Source: Limanda limanda
Taxonomy: Eukaryota > Chordata > Actinopteri > Pleuronectiformes > Pleuronectidae
DNA length: 64,000 nucleotides
Reading direction: 5' to 3'
NCBI RefSeq assembly: GCF_963576545.1
Contig: NW_026870468.1
Span: 1-64,000, forward strand
Below the pieces are notes generated by a model, which was given only the letters and a program-made list of their open reading frames with translations, was not told the origin of the DNA and searched no databases. Positions 10,752-22,523 of the stretch are shown here, in pieces. The position numbers and the translations under genes are program-made. Position 1 is the first letter of the stretch. Each line of letters starts with the position of its first letter.

Positions 10752-13700
10752 ATGAAAGCACATAGGAGAAAGAGATATTCTTGAATAACTTTTTTTGTGA
10801 AGGTCGGAGAGACTTGCAAGTAGGCTCTACCCCCACTAAATGGGGTAGCGCGCATCGATCGGTACCATCCTTGAGCTTCTCCGACTTTCGGAAGGGTTAG
10901 GGTTAGGGTTAGGGATGAAAGCACATAGGAGAAAGAGATATTCTTGAATAACTTTTTTTGTGAAGGTCGGAGAGACTTGCAAGTAGGCTCTACCCCCACT
11001 AAATGGGGTAGCGCGCATCGATCGGTACCATCCTTGAGCTTCTCCGACTTTCGGAAGGGTTAGGGTTAGGGTTAGGGATGAAAGCACATAGGAGAAAGAG
11101 ATATTCTTGAATAACTTTTTTTGTGAAGGTCGGAGAGACTTGCAAGTAGGCTCTACCCCCACTAAATGGGGTAGCGCGCATCGATCGGTACCATCCTTGA
11201 GCTTCTCCGACTTTCGGAAGGGTTAGGGTTAGGGTTAGGGATGAAAGCACATAGGAGAAAGAGATATTCTTGAATAACTTTTTTTGTGAAGGTCGGAGAG
11301 ACTTGCAAGTAGGCTCTACCCCCACTAAATGGGGTTGCGCGCATCGATCGGTACCATCCTTGAGCTTCTCCGACTTTCGGAAGGGTTAGGGTTAGGGTTA
11401 GGGATGAAAGCACATAGGAGAAAGAGATATTCTTGAATAACTTTTTTTGTGAAGGTCGGAGAGACTTGCAAGTAGGCTCTACCCCCACTAAATGGGGTAG
11501 CGCGCATCGATCGGTACCATCCTTGAGCTTCTCCGACTTTCGGAAGGGTTAGGGTTAGGGTTAGGGATGAAAGCACATAGGAGAAAGAGATATTCTTGAA
11601 TAACTTTTTTTGTGAAGGTCGGAGAGACTTGCAAGTAGGCTCTACCCCCACTAAATGGGGTAGCGCGCATCGATCGGTACCATCCTTGAGCTTCTCCGAC
11701 TTTCGGAAGGGTTAGGGTTAGGGTTAGGGATGAAAGCACATAGGAGAAAGAGATATTCTTGAATAACTTTTTTTGTGAAGGTCGGAGAGACTTGCAAGTA
11801 GGCTCTACCCCCACTAAATGGGGTAGCGCGCATCGATCGGTACCATCCTTGAGCTTCTCCGACTTTCGGAAGGGTTAGGGTTAGGGTTAGGGATGAAAGC
11901 ACATAGGAGAAAGAGATATTCTTGAATAACTTTTTTTGTGAAGGTCGGAGAGACTTGCAAGTAGGCTCTACCCCCACTAAATGGGGTAGCGCGCATCGAT
12001 CGGTACCATCCTTGAGCTTCTCCGACTTTCGGAAGGGTTAGGGTTAGGGTTAGGGATGAAAGCACATAGGAGAAAGAGATATTCTTGAATAACTTTTTTT
12101 GTGAAGGTCGGAGAGACTTGCAAGTAGGCTCTACCCCCACTAAATGGGGTTGCGCGCATCGATCGGTACCATCCTTGAGCTTCTCCGACTTTCGGAAGGG
12201 TTAGGGTTAGGGTTAGGGATGAAAGCACATAGGAGAAAGAGATATTCTTGAATAACTTTTTTTGTGAAGGTCGGAGAGACTTGCAAGTAGGCTCTACCCC
12301 CACTAAATGGGGTAGCGCGCATCGATCGGTACCATCCTTGAGCTTCTCCGACTTTCGGAAGGGTTAGGGTTAGGGTTAGGGATGAAAGCACATAGGAGAA
12401 AGAGATATTCTTGAATAACTTTTTTTGTGAAGGTCGGAGAGACTTGCAAGTAGGCTCTACCCCCACTAAATGGGGTAGCGCGCATCGATCGGTACCATCC
12501 TTGAGCTTCTCCGACTTTCGGAAGGGTAAGGGTTAGGGTTAGGGATGAAAGCACATAGGAGAAAGAGATATTCTTGAATAACTTTTTTTGTGAAGGTCGG
12601 AGAGACTTGCAAGTAGGCTCTACCCCCACTAAATGGGGTAGCGCGCATCGATCGGTACCATCCTTGAGCTTCTCCGACTTTCGGAAGGGTTAGGGTTAGG
12701 GTTAGGGATGAAAGCACATAGGAGAAAGAGATATTCTTGAATAACTTTTTTTGTGAAGGTCGGAGAGACTTGCAAGTAGGCTCTACCCCCACTAAATGGG
12801 GTAGCGCGCATCGATCGGTACCATCCTTGAGCTTCTCCGACTTTCGGAAGGGTTAGGGTTAGGGTTTGGGATGAAAGCACATAGGAGAAAGAGATATTCT
12901 TGAATAACTTTTTTTGTGAAGGTCGGAGAGACTTGGAAAGTGGTTGCATCTGGACTAATTTGGGTCCTGCGGATCGATTGGTACCATCCCCGAGCTTGTA
13001 CGACCTTCGGAAGAGGTCGACCGACGAAATTCCCCCAAATCTGAGGAGATATTCTTGAATTACTTTTTTTGTGAAGGTCGGAGAGACTTGCAAGTAGGCT
13101 CTACCCCCACTAAATGGGGTTGCGCGCATCGATCGGTACCATCCTTGAGCTTCTCCGACTTTCGGAAGGGTTAGGGTTAGGGTTAGGGATGAAAGCACAT
13201 AGGAGAAAGAGATATTCTTGAATAACTTTTTTTGTGAAGGTCGGAGAGACTTGCAAGTAGGCTCTACCCCCACTAAATGGGGTAGCGCGCATCGATCGGT
13301 ACCATCCTTGAGCTTCTCCGACTTTCGGAAGGGTTAGGGTTAGGGTTAGGGATGAAAGCACATAGGAGAAAGAGATATTCTTGAATAACTTTTTTTGTGA
13401 AGGTCGGAGAGACTTGCAAGTAGGCTCTACCCCCACTAAATGGGGTAGCGCGCATCGATCGGTACCATCCTTGAGCTTCTCCGACTTTCGGAAGGGTTAG
13501 GGTTAGGGTTAGGGATGAAAGCACATAGGAGAAAGAGATATTCTTGAATAACTTTTTTTGTGAAGGTCGGAGAGACTTGGAAAGTGGTTGCATCTGGACT
13601 AATTTGGGTCCTGCGGATCGATTGGTACCATCCCCGAGCTTGTACGACCTTCGGAAGAGGTCGACCGACGAAATTCCCCCAAATCTGAGGAGATATTCTT

Positions 13701-16566
13701 GAATTACTTTTTTTGTGAAGGTCGGAGAGACTTGCAAGTAGGCTCTACCCCCACTAAATGGGGTTGCGCGCATCGATCGGTACCATCCTTGAGCTTCTCC
13801 GACTTTCGGAAGGGTTAGGGTTAGGGTTAGGGATGAAAGCACATAGGAGAAAGAGATATTCTTGAATAACTTTTTTTGTGAAGGTCGGAGAGACTTGCAA
13901 GTAGGCTCTACCCCCACTAAATGGGGTAGCGCGCATCGATCGGTACCATCCTTGAGCTTCTCCGACTTTCGGAAGGGTTAGGGTTAGGGTTAGGGATGAA
14001 AGCACATAGGAGAAAGAGATATTCTTGAATAACTTTTTTTGTGAAGGTCGGAGAGACTTGCAAGTAGGCTCTACCCCCACTAAATGGGGTAGCGCACATC
14101 GATTGGTACCATCCTTGAGCTTCTCCGACTTTCGGAAGGGTTAGGGTTAGGGTTAGGGATGAAAGCACATAGGAGAAAGAGATATTCTTGAATAACTTTT
14201 TTTGTGAAGGTCGGAGAGACTTGCAAGTAGGCTCTACCCCCACTAAATGGGGTAGCGCGCATCGATCGGTACCATCCTTGAGCTTCTCCGACTTTCGGAA
14301 GGGTTAGGGTTAGGGTTAGGGATGAAAGCACATAGGAGAAAGAGATATTCTTGAATAACTTTTTTTGTGAAGGTCGGAGAGACTTGCAAGTAGGCTCTAC
14401 CCCCACTAAATGGGGTAGCGCGCATCGATCGGTACCATCCTTGAGCTTCTCCGACTTTCGGAAGGGTTAGGGTTAGGGTTAGGGATGAAAGCACATAGGA
14501 GAAAGAGATATTCTTGAATAACTTTTTTTGTGAAGGTCGGAGAGACTTGCAAGTAGGCTCTACCCCCACTAAATGGGGTAGCGCACATCGATCGGTACCA
14601 TCCTTGAGCTTCTCCGACTTTCGGAAGGGTTAGGGTTAGGGTTAGGGATGAAAGCACATAGGAGAAAGAGATATTCTTGAATAACTTTTTTTGTGAAGGT
14701 CGGAGAGACTTGGAAAGTGGTTGCATCTGGACTAATTTGGGTCCTGCGGATCGATTGGTACCATCCCCGAGCTTGTACGACCTTCGGAAGAGGTCGACCG
14801 ACGAAATTCCCCCAAATCTGAGGAGATATTCTTGAATTACTTTTTTTGTGAAGGTCGGAGAGACTTGCAAGTAGGCTCTACCCCCACTAAATGGGGTTGC
14901 GCGCATCGATCGGTACCATCCTTGAGCTTCTCCGACTTTCGGAAGGGTTAGGGTTAGGGTTAGGGATGAAAGCACATAGGAGAAAGAGATATTCTTGAAT
15001 AACTTTTTTTGTGAAGGTCGGAGAGACTTGCAAGTAGGCTCTACCCCCACTAAATGGGGTAGCGCGCATCGATCGGTACCATCCTTGAGCTTCTCCGACT
15101 TTCGGAAGGGTTAGGGTTAGGGTTAGGGATGAAAGCACATAGGAGAAAGAGATATTCTTGAATAACTTTTTTTGTGAAGGTCGGAGAGACTTGCAAGTAG
15201 GCTCTACCCCCACTAAATGGGGTAGCGCGCATCGATCGGTACCATCCTTGAGCTTCTCCGACTTTCGGAAGGGTTAGGGTTAGGGTTAGGGATGAAAGCA
15301 CATAGGAGAAAGAGATATTCTTGAATAACTTTTTTTGTGAAGGTCGGAGAGACTTGCAAGTAGGCTCTACCCCCACTAAATGGGGTAGCGCGCATTGATC
15401 GGTACCATCCTTGAGCTTCTCCGACTTTCGGAAGGGTTAGGGTTAGGGTTAGGGATGAAAGCACATAGGAGAAAGAGATATTCTTGAATAACTTTTTTTG
15501 TGAAGGTCGGAGAGACTTGCAAGTAGGCTCTACCCCCACTAAATGGGGTAGCGCGCATCGATCGGTACCATCCTTGAGCTTCTCCGACTTTCGGAAGGGT
15601 TAGGGTTAGGGTTAGGGATGAAAGCACATAGGAGAAAGAGATATTCTTGAATAACTTTTTTTGTGAAGGTCGGAGAGACTTGCAAGTAGGCTCTACCCCC
15701 ACTAAATGGGGTAGCGCGCATCGATCGGTACCATCCTTGAGCTTCTCCGACTTTCGGAAGGGTTAGGGTTAGGGTTAGGGATGAAAGCACATAGGAGAAA
15801 GAGATATTCTTGAATAACTTTTTTTGTGAAGGTCGGAGAGACTTGCAAGTAGGCTCTACCCCCACTAAATGGGGTAGCGCACATCGATCGGTACCATCCT
15901 TGAGCTTCTCCGACTTTCGGAAGGGTTAGGGTTAGGGTTAGGGATGAAAGCACATAGGAGAAAGAGATATTCTTGAATAACTTTTTTTGTGAAGGTCGGA
16001 GAGACTTGCAAGTAGGCTCTACCCCCACTAAATGGGGTAGCGCACATCGATCGGTACCATCCTTGAGCTTCTCCGACTTTCGGAAGGGTTAGGGTTAGGG
16101 TTAGGGATGAAAGCACATAGGAGAAAGAGATATTCTTGAATAACTTTTTTTGTGAAGGTCGGAGAGACTTGGAAAGTGGTTGCATCTGGACTAATTTGGG
16201 TCCTGCGGATCGATTGGTACCATCCCCGAGCTTGTACGACCTTCGGAAGAGGTCGACCGACGAAATTCCCCCAAATCTGAGGAGATATTCTTGAATTACT
16301 TTTTTTGTGAAGGTCGGAGAGACTTGCAAGTAGGCTCTACCCCCACTAAATGGGTTTGCGCGCATCGATCGGTACCATCCTTGAGCTTCTCCGACTTTCG
16401 GAAGGGTTAGGGTTAGGGTTAGGGATGAAAGCACATAGGAGAAAGAGATATTCTTGAATAACTTTTTTTGTGAAGGTCGGAGAGACTTGCAAGTAGGCTC
16501 TACCCCCACTAAATGGGGTAGCGCGCATCGATCGGTACCATCCTTGAGCTTCTCCGACTTTCGGAA

Positions 16567-16581
16567 GGGTTAGGGTTAGGG
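16567..16581 (+). repeat. Contracted telomere block, two TTAGGG
   Basis: L unit 16447-16603 is 157 bp with three GGG tracts. Its partner in the second 15-unit copy is at 18966. Confidence 0.95.
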
Positions 16582-18372
16582 ATGAAAGCACATAGGAGAA
16601 AGAGATATTCTTGAATAACTTTTTTTGTGAAGGTCGGAGAGACTTGCAAGTAGGCTCTACCCCCACTAAATGGGGTAGCGCGCATCGATCGGTACCATCC
16701 TTGAGCTTCTCCGACTTTCGGAAGGGTTAGGGTTAGGGTTAGGGATGAAAGCACATAGGAGAAAGAGATATTCTTGAATAACTTTTTTTGTGAAGGTCGG
16801 AGAGACTTGCAAGTAGGCTCTACCCCCACTAAATGGGGTAGCGCGCATCGATCGGTACCATCCTTGAGCTTCTCCGACTTTCGGAAGGGTTAGGGTTAGG
16901 GTTAGGGATGAAAGCACATAGGAGAAAGAGATATTCTTGAATAACTTTTTTTGTGAAGGTCGGAGAGACTTGCAAGTAGGCTCTACCCCCACTAAATGGG
17001 GTAGCGCGCATCGATCGGTACCATCCTTGAGCTTCTCCGACTTTCGGAAGGGTTAGGGTTAGGGTTAGGGATGAAAGCACATAGGAGAAAGAGATATTCT
17101 TGAATAACTTTTTTTGTGAAGGTCGGAGAGACTTGGAAAGTGGTTGCATCTGGACTAATTTGGGTCCTGCAGATCGATTGGTACCATCCCCGAGCTTGTA
17201 CGACCTTCGGAAGAGGTCGACCGACGAAATTCCCCCAAATCTGAGGAGATATTCTTGAATAACTTTTTTTGTGAAGGTCGGAGAGACTTGCAAGTAGGCT
17301 CTACCCCCACTAAATGGGGTAGCGCGCATCGATCGGTACCATCCTTGAGCTTCTCCGACTTTCGGAAGGGTTAGGGTTAGGGTTAGGGATGAAAGCACAT
17401 AGGAGAAAGAGATATTCTTGAATAACTTTTTTTGTGAAGGTCGGAGAGACTTGGAAAGTGGTTGCATCTGGACTAATTTGGGTCCTGCGGATCGATTGGT
17501 ACCATCCCCGAGCTTGTACGACCTTCGGAAGAGGTCGACCGACGAAATTCCCCCAAATCTGAGGAGATATTCTTGAATAACTTTTTTTGTGAAGGTCGGA
17601 GAGACTTGCAAGTAGGCTCTACCCCCACTAAATGGGGTTGCGCGCATCGATCGGTACCATCCTTGAGCTTCTCCGACTTTCGGAAGGGTTAGGGTTAGGG
17701 TTAGGGATGAAAGCACATAGGAGAAAGAGATATTCTTGAATAACTTTTTTTGTGAAGGTCGGAGAGACTTGCAAGTAGGCTCTACCCCCACTAAATGGGG
17801 TAGCGCGCATCGATCGGTACCATCCTTGAGCTTCTCCGACTTTCGGAAGGGTTAGGGTTAGGGTTAGGGATGAAAGCACATAGGAGAAAGAGATATTCTT
17901 GAATAACTTTTTTTGTGAAGGTCGGAGAGACTTGCAAGTTGGCTCTACCCCCACTAAATGGGGTAGCGCGCATCGATCGGTACCATCCTTGAGCTTCTCC
18001 GACTTTCGGAAGGGTTAGGGTTAGGGTTAGGGATGAAAGCACATAGGAGAAAGAGATATTCTTGAATAACTTTTTTTGTGAAGGTCGGAGAGACTTGGAA
18101 AGTGGTTGCATCTGGACTAATTTGGGTCCTGCAGATCGATTGGTACCATCCCCGAGCTTGTACGACCTTCGGAAGAGGTCGACCGACGAAATTCCCCCAA
18201 ATCTGAGGAGATATTCTTGAATAACTTTTTTTGTGAAGGTCGGAGAGACTTGCAAGTAGGCTCTACCCCCACTAAATGGGGTAGCGCGCATCGATCGGTA
18301 CCATCCTTGAGCTTCTCCGACTTTCGGAAGGGTTAGGGTTAGGGTTAGGGATGAAAGCACATAGGAGAAAGA

Positions 18373-18682
18373 GATATTCTTGAATAACTTTTTTTGTGAA
18401 GGTCGGAGAGACTTGGAAAGTGGTTGCATCTGGACTAATTTGGGTCCTGCGGATCGATTGGTACCATCCCCGAGCTTGTACGACCTTCGGAAGAGGTCGA
18501 CCGACGAAATTCCCCCAAATCTGAGGAGATATTCTTGAATAACTTTTTTTGTGAAGGTCGGAGAGACTTGGAAAGTGGTTGCATCTGGACTAATTTGGGT
18601 CCTGCGGATCGATTGGTACCATCCCCGAGCTTGTACGACCTTCGGAAGAGGTCGACCGACGAAATTCCCCCAAATCTGAGGA
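18373..18682 (+). repeat. S-S dimer, duplication junction
   Basis: This is the only place where two S units are adjacent; the boundary is at 18528. It is exactly the join between the two 15-unit copies, since each copy begins and ends with S. The two S units are intact and identical to the eye, so the exchange joined units in register. Confidence 0.93.
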
Positions 18683-18965
18683 GATATTCTTGAATTACTT
18701 TTTTTGTGAAGGTCGGAGAGACTTGCAAGTAGGCTCTACCCCCACTAAATGGGGTTGCGCGCATCGATCGGTACCATCCTTGAGCTTCTCCGACTTTCGG
18801 AAGGGTTAGGGTTAGGGTTAGGGATGAAAGCACATAGGAGAAAGAGATATTCTTGAATAACTTTTTTTGTGAAGGTCGGAGAGACTTGCAAGTAGGCTCT
18901 ACCCCCACTAAATGGGGTAGCGCGCATCGATCGGTACCATCCTTGAGCTTCTCCGACTTTCGGAA

Positions 18966-18980
18966 GGGTTAGGGTTAGGG
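18966..18980 (+). repeat. Contracted telomere block, two TTAGGG
   Basis: L unit 18846-19002, the duplicated partner of 16447-16603, has the same 6-bp loss. Confidence 0.95.
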
Positions 18981-19165
18981 ATGAAAGCACATAGGAGAAA
19001 GAGATATTCTTGAATAACTTTTTTTGTGAAGGTCGGAGAGACTTGCAAGTAGGCTCTACCCCCACTAAATGGGGTAGCGCGCATCGATCGGTACCATCCT
19101 TGAGCTTCTCCGACTTTCGGAAGGGTTAGGGTTAGGGTTAGGGATGAAAGCACATAGGAGAAAGA

Positions 19166-19327
19166 GATATTCTTGAATAACTTTTTTTGTGAAGGTCGGA
19201 GAGACTTGCAAGTAGGCTCTACCCCCACTAAATGGGGTAGCGCGCATCGATCGGTACCATCCTTGAGCTTCTCCGACTTTCGAAGGGTTAGGGTTAGGGT
19301 TAGGGATGAAAGCACATAGGAGAAAGA
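19166..19327 (+). repeat. L unit with 1-bp deletion (162 bp)
   Basis: TTTCGAAGGG replaces TTTCGGAAGGG just before the telomere block. The partner at 16767 is intact, so the change followed the 15-unit duplication. Confidence 0.9.
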
Positions 19328-20727
19328 GATATTCTTGAATAACTTTTTTTGTGAAGGTCGGAGAGACTTGCAAGTAGGCTCTACCCCCACTAAATGGGGT
19401 AGCGCGCATCGATCGGTACCATCCTTGAGCTTCTCCGACTTTCGGAAGGGTTAGGGTTAGGGTTAGGGATGAAAGCACATAGGAGAAAGAGATATTCTTG
19501 AATAACTTTTTTTGTGAAGGTCGGAGAGACTTGGAAAGTGGTTGCATCTGGACTAATTTGGGTCCTGCAGATCGATTGGTACCATCCCCGAGCTTGTACG
19601 ACCTTCGGAAGAGGTCGACCGACGAAATTCCCCCAAATCTGAGGAGATATTCTTGAATAACTTTTTTTGTGAAGGTCGGAGAGACTTGCAAGTAGGCTCT
19701 ACCCCCACTAAATGGGGTAGCGCGCATCGATCGGTACCATCCTTGAGCTTCTCCGACTTTCGGAAGGGTTAGGGTTAGGGTTAGGGATGAAAGCACATAG
19801 GAGAAAGAGATATTCTTGAATAACTTTTTTTGTGAAGGTCGGAGAGACTTGGAAAGTGGTTGCATCTGGACTAATTTGGGTCCTGCGGATCGATTGGTAC
19901 CATCCCCGAGCTTGTACGACCTTCGGAAGAGGTCGACCGACGAAATTCCCCCAAATCTGAGGAGATATTCTTGAATAACTTTTTTTGTGAAGGTCGGAGA
20001 GACTTGCAAGTAGGCTCTACCCCCACTAAATGGGGTTGCGCGCATCGATCGGTACCATCCTTGAGCTTCTCCGACTTTCGGAAGGGTTAGGGTTAGGGTT
20101 AGGGATGAAAGCACATAGGAGAAAGAGATATTCTTGAATAACTTTTTTTGTGAAGGTCGGAGAGACTTGCAAGTAGGCTCTACCCCCACTAAATGGGGTA
20201 GCGCGCATCGATCGGTACCATCCTTGAGCTTCTCCGACTTTCGGAAGGGTTAGGGTTAGGGTTAGGGATGAAAGCACATAGGAGAAAGAGATATTCTTGA
20301 ATAACTTTTTTTGTGAAGGTCGGAGAGACTTGCAAGTTGGCTCTACCCCCACTAAATGGGGTAGCGCGCATCGATCGGTACCATCCTTGAGCTTCTCCGA
20401 CTTTCGGAAGGGTTAGGGTTAGGGTTAGGGATGAAAGCACATAGGAGAAAGAGATATTCTTGAATAACTTTTTTTGTGAAGGTCGGAGAGACTTGGAAAG
20501 TGGTTGCATCTGGACTAATTTGGGTCCTGCAGATCGATTGGTACCATCCCCGAGCTTGTACGACCTTCGGAAGAGGTCGACCGACGAAATTCCCCCAAAT
20601 CTGAGGAGATATTCTTGAATAACTTTTTTTGTGAAGGTCGGAGAGACTTGCAAGTAGGCTCTACTCCCACTAAATGGGGTAGTGCGCATCGATCGGTACC
20701 ATCCTTGAGCTTCTCCGACTTTCGGAA

Positions 20728-20742
20728 GGGTTAGGGTTAGGG
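20728..20742 (+). repeat. Contracted telomere block, two TTAGGG, private
   Basis: L unit 20608-20764 is 157 bp. Its partner at 18210 has three TTAGGG, so this contraction arose after the duplication. The same unit also carries CTACTCCC and AGTGCGC, making it one of the most diverged L copies. Confidence 0.95.
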
Positions 20743-20919
20743 ATGAAAGCACATAGGAGAAAGAGATATTCTTGAATAACTTTTTTTGTGAAGGTCGGAG
20801 AGACTTGGAAAGTGGTTGCATCTGGACTAATTTGGGTCCTGCGGATCGATTGGTACCATCCCCGAGCTTGTACGACCTTCGGAAGAGGTCGACCGACGAA
20901 ATTCCCCCAAATCTGAGGA

Positions 20920-22370
20920 GATATTCTTGAATAACTTTTTTTGTGAAGGTCGGAGAGACTTGCAAGTAGGCTCTACCCCCACTAAATGGGGTAGCGCGCA
21001 TCGATCGGTACCATCCTTGAGCTTCTCCGACTTTCGGAAGGGTTAGGGTTAGGGTTAGGGATGAAAGCACATAGGAGAAAGAGATATTCTTGAATAACTT
21101 TTTTTGTGAAGGTCGGAGAGACTTGCAAGTAGGCTCTACCCCCACTAAATGGGGTAGCGCGCATCGATCGGTACCATCCTTGAGCTTCTCCGACTTTCGG
21201 AAGGGTTAGGGTTAGGGTTAGGGATGAAAGCACATAGGAGAAAGAGATATTCTTGAATAACTTTTTTTGTGAAGGTCGGAGAGACTTGGAAAGTGGTTGC
21301 ATCTGGACTAATTTGGGTCCTGCGGATCGATTGGTACCATCCCCGAGCTTGTACGACCTTCGGAAGAGGTCGACCGACGAAATTCCCCCAAATCTGAGGA
21401 GATATTCTTGAATAACTTTTTTTGTGAAGGTCGGAGAGACTTGCAAGTAGGCTTTACCCCCACTAAATGGGGTAGCGCGCATCGATCGGTACCATCCTTG
21501 AGCTTCTCCGACTTTCGGAAGGGTTAGGGTTAGGGTTAGGGATGAAAGCACATAGGAGAAAGAGATATTCTTGAATAACTTTTTTTGTGAAGGTCGGAGA
21601 GACTTGCAAGTAGGCTCTACCCCCACTAAATGGGGTAGCGCGCATCGATCGGTACCATCCTTGAGCTTCTCCGACTTTCGGAAGGGTTAGGGTTAGGGTT
21701 AGGGATGAAAGCACATAGGAGAAAGAGATATTCTTGAATAACTTTTTTTGTGAAGGTCGGAGAGACTTGCAAGTAGGCTCTACCCCCCCTAAATGGGGTA
21801 GCGCACATCGATCGGTACCATCCTTGAGCTTCTCCGACTTTCGGAAGGGTTAGGGTTAGGGTTAGGGATGAAAGCACATAGGAGAAAGAGATATTCTTGA
21901 ATAACTTTTTTTGTGAAGGTCGGAGAGACTTGGAAAGTGGTTGCATCTGGACTAATTTGGGTCCTGCGGATCGATTGGTACCATCCCCGAGCTTGTACGA
22001 CCTTCGGAAGAGGTCGACCGACGAAATTCCCCCAAATCTGAGGAGATATTCTTGAATAACTTTTTTTGTGAAGGTCGGAGAGACTTGCAAGTAGGCTCTA
22101 CCCCCACTAAATGGGGTAGCGCGCATCGATCGGTACCATCCTTGAGCTTCTCCGACTTTCGGAAGGGTTAGGGTTAGGGTTAGGGATGAAAGCACATAGG
22201 AGAAAGAGATATTCTTGAATAACTTTTTTTGTGAAGGTCGGAGAGACTTGCAAGTAGGCTCTACCCCCACTAAATGGGGTAGCGCGCATCGATCGGTACC
22301 ATCCTTGAGCTTCTCCGACTTTCGGAAGGGTTAGGGTTAGGGTTAGGGATGAAAGCACATAGGAGAAAGA
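20920..22370 (+). repeat. Transitional L/S segment
   Basis: S units start at 21246 and 21890. L units at 20920, 21083, 21401 (GGCTTTACC), 21564, 21727 (TACCCCCCCT, GCACATC), 22045 and 22208. The S at 21246 followed by the GGCTTTACC L resembles the opening of the next repeat block, suggesting it is a source or relic of it. Confidence 0.85.
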
Positions 22371-22523
22371 GATATTCTTGAATAACTTTTTTTGTGAAGG
22401 TCGGAGAGACTTGGAAAGTGGTTGCATCTGGACTAATTTGGGTCCTGCGGATCGATTGGTACCATCCCCGAGCTTGTACGACCTTCGGAAGAGGTCGACC
22501 GACGAAATTCCCCCAAATCTGAG
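22371..22523 (+). repeat. S unit with 2-bp deletion (153 bp)
   Basis: The right end reads CTGAG directly into GATATTC, two bases short. The frame change opens a 90-codon plus-strand frame at 22378-22650 starting with TTG, which I regard as a by-product. Confidence 0.93.

Larger units (their letters stand above)
10611..10773 (+). repeat. L monomer, consensus representative (163 bp)
   Basis: This copy matches the majority L sequence. Layout by unit base: 1-43, a box identical to the S consensus, including a T7 tract at 17-23; 54-75, a GC-rich imperfect hairpin; 74-79, GCGCGC in subtypes with A or T before it; 81-86 ATCGAT and 89-94 GGTACC, both palindromic; 114-120, TTCGGAA; 121-141, four GGG tracts separated by TTA; 142-163, an L-specific tail. 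L differs from S by about 23 of 78 bases over 43-120, and the tails after base 120 are unrelated. The 290 L copies mostly differ from this one at zero to three positions, so the array is strongly homogenised. Confidence 0.96.
9478..16128 (+). repeat. L-dominated segment with few S units
   Basis: S units start only at 9967, 12893, 13537 and 14670. The longest pure L run is 10122-12892, 17 units with a strict 163-bp period. L units following S at 9478, 13048, 13692 and 14825 carry TTGAATTAC instead of TTGAATAAC. Four L units (14018, 14507, 15803, 15966) carry GCACATC instead of GCGCATC. Block 13048-13691 (L, L, L, S) resembles the start of 13692-14824 with two or three extra L units, suggesting stepwise L amplification. 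Confidence 0.88.
16129..20919 (+). repeat. 15-unit tandem duplication (2399 and 2392 bp)
   Basis: Copies are 16129-18527 and 18528-20919, each beginning and ending with S. S units start at 16129, 17093, 17411, 18055, 18373, then 18528, 19491, 19809, 20453, 20765. Shared markers are L with GAATTAC (16284, 18683), L with two TTAGGG (16447, 18846), S with CTGCAGATC (17093, 18055; 19491, 20453) and L with CAAGTTGG (17892, 20290). Copy two has a 1-bp loss in the L at 19166 and several changes in the L at 20608 (CTACTCCC, AGTGCGC, minus one TTAGGG). Copy one has GGGTTTGC in the L at 16284. Confidence 0.92.

Noticed and set aside
16129..20919. Assembly chimera at the S-S junction
   Set aside because: Not excluded, but the copies differ by several private changes and the junction keeps both units intact, which fits a real duplication better.
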